Below the pieces are notes generated by a model. It worked only from the letters and a program-made list of their open reading frames with translations. It was not told the DNA's origin and did not search any database. DNA of 64,000 bases from Kappaphycus alvarezii (Eukaryota; Rhodophyta; Florideophyceae; Gigartinales; Solieriaceae), in the NCBI GenBank assembly GCA_002205965.3, contig NADL03000483.1, positions 1,860,001 through 1,924,000 of the forward strand. Direction: 5' to 3'. Shown here one piece after another: positions 8,939 through 17,334 of this stretch. How positions within the stretch are numbered: the first letter of the stretch is position 1; each line of letters begins with the position of its first letter. The translations under genes and the position numbers were made by a program.

Positions 8939-10530
8939 TTAGATAAGACAGTTAGTTGACCGGGCAGAATCGCCAGGTAAAGCAGAACAAGCTGGCACCT
9001 CCATCCCAGCCCAGTTCATGAGCGCGACCATGTCCGATGGCGGTGAGGCGCAGAAGTGCAGGGGCTCGCTTGTTAAGGGATTTGTGAGGGATATTTTCCA
9101 CGCATGTAACTTCAGCCCCTTTCTGAGTGGATTGTTATCAGCGTATCTCGTCAGTGACTGATCCTGGGCGGCCGCAGTGATCTCGTCGTATGAGGAATAC
9201 AAATTGTTTCTGTATGAACACGGTTTTCATACGTATGACTCACAAAGGTTAGTATGTGGTACGAATGTCTTAACTTCCCGTCACTTCCCGCTTAGACTCA
9301 AAATTTGATCCCCACATATTCGGTGGATGCAGCACGGGAAACACATGTAAGAGCTGGACAGGGACAACAGGCCCTCGACAAAAGAAAAGTAGGGAAGTTT
9401 TCGTGACAGGGTGGGGAAGTTATCGTGAGAAGGTGGGGAAGTTATGAGGACGTACTCTCTGTGATTATACAGCGCGTCGCCGACAATAGGAAGCGATGTT
9501 TCCTTTGCATGAAGTCGGATCTGATGAGTCCTCCCGGTAAGAGGGGCTGCACTCAGCAGCATCATACGCCTCGAAACGGACTTGCCGATAACCGAAAACT
9601 TGGTTTGCGCTGGCTTTGAGTCAACTCCTGTAGTCCCAATCTCTCGAACAAATTTCACTCTATGCCTCTGAACCGGAGCATCGACAACAAAGGAGGAGCC
9701 GATTAGGTCATCTGACAGACCATCAACGACACACAAATATTCTTTCCTCACGTGCCCACCCATGAACTGTTTCATGATAGGGTTACAAAGTGCTTTCTTC
9801 TTTGCAATCACAACCTGGTTGAAGCAGGAATGAGGGCAACAGGAGTAGCGGAACATAACGAACGTTGACTACGAGTTAGCGGCAAATTACACGAGTCTTC
9901 AAATACAGTGATTTTGATGTAAGTTCGCAAACATGTTTATGAAACTTACAACACCAGTGGTGTGCTGCGCAAACAAAGGCCAACATGGCGAGAAGCAAAT
10001 GTCAAAAGTCAGTCTTTAGCGAATAAAACACGGCTGCCCAACGCACGTCTCCACAGACACAAGAAATCATAAACACGCATACGTACCATATCAAGTCGAT
10101 GCAGAATATAGGGCATGAATCCACAGTATCCAATGGCTCTATTGAGCAATGAGCCGCCCTCGAATCTGTGACATGGATGCATTTTCAAATAAGCCGGCTT
10201 GTTGACGACGAGAAAATGGTCATCCTCGAAGATGACATCCAGAGGATCGTTGTCAGCGACCATGGGAATGGCCTTTGAGCGCAAACGCAATTCCTGAAGT
10301 TGTTTTGGCGTCAATTTGGACTTGTCAATGTTGTAGCGTCGTCCTTCTCGAACTGCTTGGGCGATTTCGGCTTCGAGACTGAATGGACTGGCCGAGTGTG
10401 AGCCGGAGGCTGTGGCTGAGATTTGCCGAAAGGACGTAGGGCATTTTCGGAGAGGGGAAGTGGATGCGGAAGAAACAGAGATGAAGGTGAATTTGTTGAG
10501 TGTAGGGGGAAGGAAAGAGGCGGCGTTCAT
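8939..10530 (-). CDS. RluA-family RNA pseudouridine synthase, four exons, likely organelle-targeted
   Basis: I join exons 10530-10087, 9964-9950 (15 nt), 9814-9456 and 9209-8939, all with GT-AG introns (122, 135 and 246 nt), into a 362-aa protein. The frame is continuous: HRLDM ends exon 1, HTTGV is the whole of exon 2, and VVIAKKKA opens exon 3. Together this is the RluA catalytic block (HRLDxxTSG-type, with the catalytic Asp in HRLD). Other family marks are EDDHFLVVNKPA (exon 1), KEYLCVVDG, GRTHQIRLHA and GDALYNHRE (exon 3), and GLKLHAWKI..NPLTSEPL (exon 4). The first 45 residues are Ser/Thr-rich with basic residues and few acids, like a plastid or mitochondrial transit peptide; the target compartment is inferred. 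The donors are GTACGT, GTAAGT and GTACGT. It isomerises uridine to pseudouridine in rRNA or tRNA; the substrate is unknown. Confidence 0.87.
9950..9964 (-). other. 15-nt microexon (exon 2 of the RluA-family gene)
   Basis: On the minus strand, GCGCAG is followed by CACACCACTGGTGTT and then GTAAGT. The five codons read HTTGV and complete the HRLDxxTSG catalytic motif between exon 1 (ending HRLDM) and exon 3 (beginning VVIAKK). All three junctions are in phase 0. Without it the motif would lack its T-G pair. Confidence 0.8.
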
Positions 10531-10820
10531 TTTAACTAGACAATAACGTAACGCATGGGGACGAGGAGAACATCGGAAATACATCAGCTTCTCACCGTAC
10601 GGTCTGAAGCAAGGTCGACTTGAGCAGTTGTGTCTCGGTATTGCAATTGATCGATTGCTTGTCCATGCAGATCCGCGAATGAACAGCTGCATTCGCCTCG
10701 TGAGATCCCCATTTTTTTGAACCTTCTCATATGAAAGTACTGTACTGCACAGTACAACCCAGCACAGTCCAGGACATGAATTCAACTGCAATAATACTGT
10801 ATCGAGGGTAGAGTGCAGGA
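10531..10820. promoter_or_regulatory. Upstream region of the RluA-type gene with TACTGTA/TACAGTA words
   Basis: At 10737-10757 there is AGTACTGTACTGCACAGTAC, a near-palindromic cluster, and at 10793 AATACTGTA. They lie about 207-270 bp upstream of the start codon at 10530. No coding sequence is supported here. Confidence 0.4.
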
Positions 10821-10920
10821 ACCGACTATACTGCTAGCTAAGTGTTAACCGGTTGGTCCACGTCGGCCACGTGGACAAGTGTGCGAATCACGACAGCGTT
10901 CGCCACAGTCGACCAGATCA
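10821..10920 (-). repeat. 3' tail of the R2-like family, copy 4
   Basis: The segment ACCGACTATACTGC, then TTGGTCCACGTCGGCCACGTG, aligns with the tails at 5072 and 6471, although it is more diverged. An additional TACAGTA cluster (ACTGCACAGTACAGTATTC) follows at about 10936-10955. Confidence 0.55.
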
Positions 10921-12060
10921 CGAATGCATCTTTATACTGCACAGTACAGTATTCTAGTGAAAAACTAACAAATATATGCAACTTTTCCGAGATGCGCAGG
11001 TGATCCTCTATTAAGAGGATAATAGGCGAACCCAGGAAATCAAAAGCCAGCCGTTGGAAATCAATGCTGGGGGCCTGTGTGGGGTTGTCGGAAGGGGGCC
11101 GGAGTCGAAGCGACAGGTCAGTGACCTTGTTGCGGTGCGCAGCTGAAGCAGCACCTCCCACTTCTCGGTTAGCCTTCGGTCGTTCGTCGGCCTTGAACGG
11201 TGATACGACGGTGACGTCGCAGGCGATGGGGCGCTTCGCAGTGCCGTCGGGAGCTGGCGGTGGCTGGACGAGGATGTCAGCGGGTCTTAGCTCGGTGCCT
11301 GGCACCAGGAGCAGAACCTCAAACTGGCAGTCCAGACCGGTTGCACGGGCGATACGGCCGGCAATGACGTTGCGTAGCGAGTAATGCCGGTGTTGCGACC
11401 GAAACCAGAAGGGCACAGGTCCACTGTGTGGTCTCCTAGCCTTTCCATGGGTCGTTTGCAATACTCACAGTTCGGAAGGAGCGAGTCATCGTAGACAGAC
11501 AGTCCGAGGTACCGCCGTACCATGGTCTGCCAGTGTACTGCCGAGACTTCCGTGTCGGTGGTGGGATGCGCGAGGGGAATGCGGCAACGGGGCCTTTGCG
11601 GAATGCGAGGCCGCGTATCTGGTTCCTCACTGCGGCGGCTGTGTGTTTGTCTGGATTTGGACAACGAACCCAGGCGTCGACGTTCCAGTGTGCCTTGGCC
11701 AGCGCCTCCTGCTGCACACCCTTTAGGTAGGTTTGCACGTGGATGTGCTCCGCAGAGAGGGGAAGCGGGTCGAGGGAACCCAGGTCGACGGAGTAGGGAC
11801 GGCCGGGTATGCGGAGGACAAACTCGCGCATGGGAACGGCAGCTTAGCGGAGGAAGAAAGACTTATCTTGGCGGCATCGAGAGCCAGTGAGGGCCGTGGA
11901 GCGTGGTCCGATGTGTGCCCCGGACCTGACACGGGCAGGTGCTACATCGATGAGACTTGCGGCAGCTGCACCGTGGAGGAATGGTTCCATAATTGAGAAG
12001 CCGAGACTACCAAGTCGGAAGGGCAATGTGGCCTGCGACCATGCTTCGTCCGACAACGTG

Positions 12061-12092
12061 ATACCATGAAGCTCCGATACCATGAAGCTCCG
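12061..12092. repeat. 16-bp tandem duplication that breaks the retrotransposon frame
   Basis: ATACCATGAAGCTCCG occurs twice head to tail. Because 16 is not a multiple of three, it shifts the frame between the motif TELHGI and the downstream LSDEAW block. Confidence 0.9.
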
Positions 12093-13348
12093 TAAAGTAC
12101 GTCCGTTGAAGGTCGTCAAAAACTTCAGCAGCGGTACGGGCGTGTGTCGGATCGGCAAGTTCGAAAATACGGTCTACTAGACACGCCGACGCGCAGACAC
12201 GATGCATGTGATAGCGATCGCGGGGGTCGGCGACCTTGTGGAGCAGCTGGAGAGTGCGGCGGCAACTTCCAAATTCTGCGCGGAGGAACGAGTCGGTGAA
12301 CTCCCGGTTGCCGAGCGGCGCCCCCAGAAGTTCAAACTCGTCCGAAGAGCACTCTTGGAGGCCGAACTCGCGGAGAAAGGATTCGCGCTCTGGTCGTCGC
12401 ACAGTTGGCCATAAGATGCGAGTTTTGTCCGTGTTAACGTGCAGGCCGTGGGCAGGTCCCTCGTGCCGATGGATCCCAAGGGCACGCCGAAGGTCGGGCC
12501 GGGATCCCATGAGGATGCCGTCTTCAGCATACCACCGGTTCAGGGTGATATGTTCCTGTTTCCCCGGCGATCCGCAGGAGGAGTGGCTGGATCGTAAGGG
12601 AGAACAAGAGCATGCTGGCCGGGTCCCCTTGCTGAGTGCCATGAGCACTGCCAAGGGCTGTATGATCACGATTTGGAACGATCAACTGAGGTTGTGCCCG
12701 CCCGTACCCCATCTTCACGAACCGGGCCAGGCCTGGGGCGAGTCAAGGCAGCCGAGTTAGCATGGACTGACGATCGCCGCGGTTGAAAGCGTTCTGCGCG
12801 TCAATAAGGACTGGGGCGGTGTCGATGCGGCGAGAGAAAAGTCGAAGCAGCATACGCATGTCGTGGACAGTTGCGTTCATCCCGGTCCTGATCCTATTTG
12901 CCATTTGGAATGTCGCGAGGAAGGCTCGGGAGTCGTCAATTGCGGCGGGTAGCAGCATCTTCGTCACGAGGCGGCGGAGGATCGATCCGATAGCGATAAG
13001 CCGGATCTTTTCAGGCTTGGGCCGTAGAGGCAGCAACGTTGCGGCAGCCAGGAGCGGGAGGACAGAGCTCGGTAGATCACCGCTCGCAATACGCGCGACG
13101 AGTTTGGTGAGCACCTCCTTGCAGGTGACCCCAGCTTCGGGGCTTACTGGAGCACGCACGAGGAGATAGAACCAGCGTGCTGGCGTGCGGTCGGGCCCAG
13201 CAGACGTGTCCCGGGAGATGCGGCGAACTGCACGCTCAACTGCATCTGTTGTAACTGTGGGGGCAGTGGAAGGCCTTCGTCTGGCAACGGTGTAATCGGA
13301 CATGGTGGCTGCGGATGTAGCGTACGGAGCGATTCGATGTTTTGTGGG

Positions 13349-13423
13349 TTATTCACATCCCGCCAGCGGGTCATCCACGTCCGCCAGCGGCTCATTCACA
13401 TCTGCTAGCCGGTCATTCACACC
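13349..13423. repeat. About 3.5 copies of a 21-bp tandem repeat coding a heptapeptide
   Basis: The plus strand repeats TCATCCACGTCCGCCAGCGG and variants with a 21-22 bp period. On the minus strand this encodes iterations of (N/D)(E/D/R)PLADV. The same unit occurs once (GPLADVN) at the N-terminus of the related element near 2335, so one copy has been expanded here. Confidence 0.75.
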
Positions 13424-13448
13424 AGACAAACATACAGAACCGCGTATT

Positions 13449-13580
13449 GTACAGTACCGTAAAGTACAGTATTACTAAAAAGTACAGTATCATAACTGAC
13501 AATTGGGTTTGGCAGTACAGGTACTGCAATTAATGTCAGTACAGCACATTACAGAATGCACTGCAAATTGGTACAGTAAT
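13449..13580. promoter_or_regulatory. Dense TACAGTA cluster upstream of the small coiled-coil gene
   Basis: Between 13449 and 13580 there are GTACAGTACCG, AAAGTACAGTATT, AAAGTACAGTATC, GGCAGTACAGGTACTG, GTCAGTACAG and TGGTACAGTAATC, more than in any other part of the window. It ends about 90 bp upstream of the ATG at 13673. It also abuts the 5' end of the R2-like element, so it could come from that element rather than from the gene. Confidence 0.45.
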
Positions 13581-13672
13581 CCAGGCAGACCGTATCTTGA
13601 GTGCCCTTTTCTCGGGCACTGCAGCCATCATCTTCCGCTTCTTTCTACGAGCATTAGTCCCAGGGCTTGACC

Positions 13673-14156
13673 ATGTCCAACCGCGTCGACCAGATCGCCC
13701 TTCATGTCAGAAAGCTAGCTCAAGCAACCGGCGTCCAGCCAGAAAAGGAGTATGACTCGAAGGATCCCAGTCTCGACGGTGTCACCTCTGACTTGGACAT
13801 TGAGGCCCTCTCAAAGGGCCTGCTCGATATCTCCAGGGATCTCGACCTATTCTTGCAAGGACTGCTGGACCCTCCTAACCTGCCAGTGGCAACCCTAAAA
13901 GCGGTATGTTTGTCGCTCTTGCTTATTCGTTCTCGAGGAAATTTTGGATGAGCGAACAACTGACCTTGTGTGTGTGACTGCTGCATGGGTTGACGGGTGT
14001 GTATACGCTGAGTTTGTGCAGGATATTGTTGCTTTGGAGAAAGAACTTCAGGAGAAGGACGAGCTGTTTGAGAAATCTCTTGACATGGTTCGCAAGGCAG
14101 AGGCGACCTTCCGAAAGCTCAAGCAGCGACAAAACAGAAATATTTACCAGTTGTAA
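13673..14156 (+). CDS. Small coiled-coil protein, two exons; possible Mediator subunit 21
   Basis: Exon 1 is 13673-13903 (77 codons) and exon 2 is 14022-14156, joined over a 118-nt intron that starts GTATGT and ends TTTGTGCAG in phase 0. The product is 121 aa. The first half (MSNRVDQIALHVRKLAQ) and a middle helix (LSKGLLDISRDLDLFLQGL) are followed by a Leu/Glu/Lys heptad region (DIVALEKELQEKDELFEKS). Mediator MED21 has the same size and plan (N-terminal helix, a D-I-D-x-L-I-x-x-L segment, then a long coiled coil), so I suggest it as a candidate only; other short coiled-coil subunits are possible. The start is the first ATG after a TACAGTA-rich upstream region. It is convergent with the EH-domain gene. 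Confidence 0.6.
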
Positions 14157-14675
14157 GGGCTTCGATGAGAGAGAGCGACCGCTTTGTACATTCTCGACGA
14201 TCCTCCTCCGTTTTAACTCGCTGAAACAGGTGTACTAGTCATGGCAACCCTGTCTCATTCAGGGATGCCACCACCACTTACAACTCCGAGTGTATCTGTG
14301 CTTGAAGTGCTTGGTAGGTCACTGTTCCTTTCCGGGATTGACTTTACAGTGTACTTGTTTGAAGCCAACAGAGACGAGAGGCATAGGCTTGTAGGTAGAG
14401 CAAGGACAATGTTGATTTACTGTCTTAGCCACTTTCATTGCTTCAAGCTCGGACTTTCCGCACCAGAAACATGTTCGCTGACTGCCAGCTACACCCTCAC
14501 ATTCTACGTGTTGTTAATCGCAACGGTTCCACTTCATCAACGCAAAATCCACAAAAGTTAAAACTTGTCATTCACATCACATGCAACTTGGCTCATGTGC
14601 TCGCGTTATTTATCAACGAATCCAATCCCCACAAGTTTCTTATCATTGCGTTTTCATCCGCCACTATCAGTACAT
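14157..14675. other. Convergent intergenic region with one unsupported ORF
   Basis: Between the coiled-coil gene and the EH gene stop codons there is one 106-codon plus-strand ORF (14241-14561, starting MATLSHSGMPPP). It has no recognised domain and its composition changes half-way, so I do not call it a gene. Otherwise it is expected to hold the two 3' UTRs. Confidence 0.3.
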
Positions 14676-16611
14676 CTAAAATACCCAGTCATCCAGCTCA
14701 GATCCACCGAAACCTCCCTTCGCCTCACCTGGCTTCTGACCCCCGGCCGGTCCAAGTGTGGGTTTGGCACCTAGACCACCCCAGAAATCATCGTCATCCG
14801 ATGATACACTATCTCTGGAACCTAATGGTTTGTTCCCCATGGTGGTGTTCGCATTCGGACCGGACAAGGAACTCGCCTTTGGCGACGGTTGATCCCAAAT
14901 ATCCTCATCATCGTCCTTCGCATTAATTCGCTCCGATCCCATTGTATCAGCCTCGCTCAAACCCCTCGACTGCTGCGCACCAGCGCCTTCCGAGCTCGGC
15001 CCTTCAAGTGCAGTTGGCTTTGAAATGGGTGCAAGTGATGAAGTAGACCCCGCCACTATCGCCCCAGTCCCCGCGGTAGGCGCAGGACCAGATATTGGTC
15101 CCGTTCCTGGCGACTGGCTCTGTGAGTAGATTGGTCTCGATGGTGGCAGTGGCGCTTGAGGTACCGACTGCGATAATATCGGCGCAGACATCTGAGCCGT
15201 CGCACTTGCTAGTGATTCTTTCTCCAAACGCAACCTTTCCATCTCTGCACGCATTTCTTCCATTTCTCGTCTCGCCCGTTCAACCTCCAGCCTCTCCTTT
15301 TGCAATGCGACCTCGAGCCTCTCCTTTCGCAACGCCTCACGCATCCGCTCAGCTTCATCCTGCTCTGGGGATGACTGATGGGTCTGTTCACTAGATTGGT
15401 GCACAGGAGGGGGTGCCTGCAATTGAACCACTGGATGCTGCGGTGGACTGTGCAGAACAGGTTGCGCCTCCTGTGGCGGAGGGGGTGCTAGAATAGTTGC
15501 TGCTTCTGGGGATTGGGGTTGGGGGCCAGAGATAGGCGGCGTTGCAATCGCACCCGTTGCGCCCATAACCTCTGAGGATTCTTGATTCAAACGAAGATTG
15601 CTAGAGTCCTCCTCTCCTCTACCCGGAGCCAGTTTGGACCGCTAGGATCCATTGTGGACGGTAGCGCTGTTACGGTCAATTTCTTGCTCAGCATGTTTGT
15701 AACAACATGCATTGCAATCCGAAACTCGTCCAATGACAGCATACCATCGCGCGTCACATCTGCAAGACCCCAGATTTTCTTTAAGGTCGGTCTTGGCAAG
15801 CCGCTCTTTCCGAAGAACGTTACGCCTTGCTTTCCATCTATCATTCCCATGTTCTTGCTGTCCAACTTTTGAAACAAGGCATCGTATTTGGCAATGTCGT
15901 CCTTCGAAACAGTCCAGGAGAAGATGTCCGGCTTGTTTGGTTCATCTCGAGGTTCCTCCTTCTTTTCCTCCGGTGCAATATCCGGAATAAGTTGAATACC
16001 AGTGAAATTCCTCAATCCTTGTACAGAAAGTTCGGCACCACGTTGCGCCAGCGCAACGAGGCGTAAGGCAATGTAAAACTCATCACGTCCCAAAAGACCT
16101 TCCTTGTTGTGATCTGCAATATCCCATATGCGGCGCAATTGACCCTTAGAGACTTTCTTCGCACGGCCCAAAAACGCGACCGCTTCTTTTCCACCCACTC
16201 TGTCCTCTTCACCAACCGCTTGAGACCAGTATTCACCGTATTTGACCTCCTCTCCAGGATTCAACTTGACATATTGCAAAGCCTCTACGGACACATTTTA
16301 GCAGATCGCAGTTAGATCTTAGTTTCATAGTCCTTTTGAAAACGGGCTCAAAATGGTGACAAAAACTTACCATGCTTCTCTGGACCGTCTAACTCCGGGG
16401 CTTCGAAGAGTCCATTCGCCCCCCGCTGCGCAGGTTTATCGGCCAAAGGCCCTTGGCCGGGTGGGTAGGCGACTGGCATGCCTGGCACAACCGGCGGCAT
16501 GCCTGGGGCTACAGTCATCGGCGGTACCATTCCGGGAAAGACGGATGCATATGCGCCAAACTGTGTGTTGTAAGCAGGGTTGTTGTAGGGTGGACCATTG
16601 TTGAAGTTCAT
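14676..16611 (-). CDS. Eps15-like endocytic adaptor with two EH domains and a coiled coil
   Basis: Exon 1 (16611-16371) is Pro/Gly/Met-rich and is joined in phase 1 over an 86-nt intron (GTAAGT...CCGTAG) to exon 2, which starts EALQYVKL. EH domain 1 (about residues 90-175) shows LRRIWDIADHNKEGLLGRDEF. EH domain 2 (about 200-290) shows LKKIWGLADVTRDGMLSLDEF. The Trp and the EF-hand-like loops are typical of NPF-peptide-binding EH domains. After residue about 295 the frame shifts by one; a coiled coil (EAERMREALRKERLEV) and an acidic tail ending DDWVF follow in the other frame down to 14676. A 59-nt GT-AG interval (15639-15581) would restore the frame and give about 596 aa, but its donor (GTCCAA) is weak, so a sequence error or real frameshift is possible. 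Eps15/Ede1/Pan1 relatives act in clathrin-coated pit assembly (family knowledge). Confidence 0.85.
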
Positions 16612-17334
16612 ACTGGATAAGGCGAGATGATGCTGCCGTTGCGAAGCAGGAAAGCACAAGGATAAACGTCCTTGTTAAGAAATCTGTAGCTGAACGACGT
16701 TTAGACGACGAGCAGAACGGTGTGCACCAAGAAGCTCGGCGATAGCAATGGTGTGCAGCAGACTTGCACATTTCAGAAAGGTGTTGACCTTGCTGGACTC
16801 GGGCGTTGAAATGTTGGAGGGTTACAGTTCTGTAAGGAACGAAAGTATTTGACAGTGTAATGCAAATTACTGCATTACCATTTATCGGTGGTTATCATAT
16901 TGCATGTTGTGTAAGCGTGCTACAGCACGCTTTGTACTGTAAAGAGTGCCCGTTTTAGAATTGCTGAGATGATTTGCTGGAAAATGAATTATGTGATTTT
17001 AGGGCTACCTATGATGATTTTTTACTAATTGCTACTGTACTTTCTACCTTTTCCCAATTACGTTTTAATGATTTTCATGGTGCAGTAGTGGCGATTCTCG
17101 GCCAGACCGCTCGTGTGCCGGTTATATAGGTACAATCCGAGGCGTCTGACCGTTGGGGGGAGATAGCGCCCCTTTCCCTGGCTCCCCCCTCTTCTGAAAA
17201 AAACTATCTTCTCTGCCTTTCCTTCACTCTCTACTCCCTATCATGGTACTCTTGGACAGGACCGATACTTCCAGCGCCAGCACGGCTGTGTTCGACGTCA
17301 CTGCGAAAATCTTTTTTCTTTGAAAATGTCACGA
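16612..17334. other. Gene-free region: EH-gene upstream side and possible remains of a gypsy LTR
   Basis: No coding sequence is supported. TTGTACTGTAAAG at 16932 lies about 320 bp upstream of the EH-gene start, and GCTACTGTAC follows near 17031. A 7-bp-arm hairpin (GCGTGCT/AGCACGC) is at about 16915-16930. GGTTATATAGG near 17120 and the polypyrimidine run before 17335 could belong to a 5' LTR of the gypsy remnant, but the partner LTR is not in sight. Confidence 0.35.

Larger units (their letters stand above)
10821..13423 (-). mobile_element. R2-like non-LTR retrotransposon, most complete copy, frame-broken
   Basis: Read on the minus strand this copy runs from a repeated N-terminal block (13423-13300) through the RT. 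I see DTSAGPDRTPARWF, LIAIGSILRR, VLIDAQNAFNRGDRQSM, GTQQGDPASMLLFSLTIQ, then WYAEDGIL where family members have YADD (first Asp replaced by Glu), and LLGAPLGNREF. After the linker come CEYCKRPMERLGDHTVDLC (an intact C-x2-C-x9-H-x4-C finger), RHYSLRN, RPADILV and CDVTVVSPFK. The 3' tail reaches about 10821. A 16-bp tandem duplication at 12061-12092 breaks the frame right after TELHGI; other frameshifts lie near 11440, 11840 and 12720. The domain order supports an R2/CRE-type element with a C-terminal restriction-like nuclease, but the exact clade needs a tree. Confidence 0.82.

Noticed and set aside
9281..10791. Two separate RluA-like genes or a pseudogene
   Set aside because: Apparent breaks disappear when four exons with GT-AG borders are joined; all RluA motifs are then in one frame.
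13371..13423. CRISPR-like short repeats
   Set aside because: The units are contiguous 21-mers without spacers and encode a heptapeptide of a retrotransposon.
14241..14561. 106-codon ORF between the coiled-coil and EH genes
   Set aside because: No domain, no splice support, and it covers the expected 3' UTR of the convergent pair.
16915..16930. Hairpin GCGTGCT/AGCACGC as terminator or small RNA
   Set aside because: Only 7-bp arms in a eukaryotic intergenic region; expected by chance at this length.
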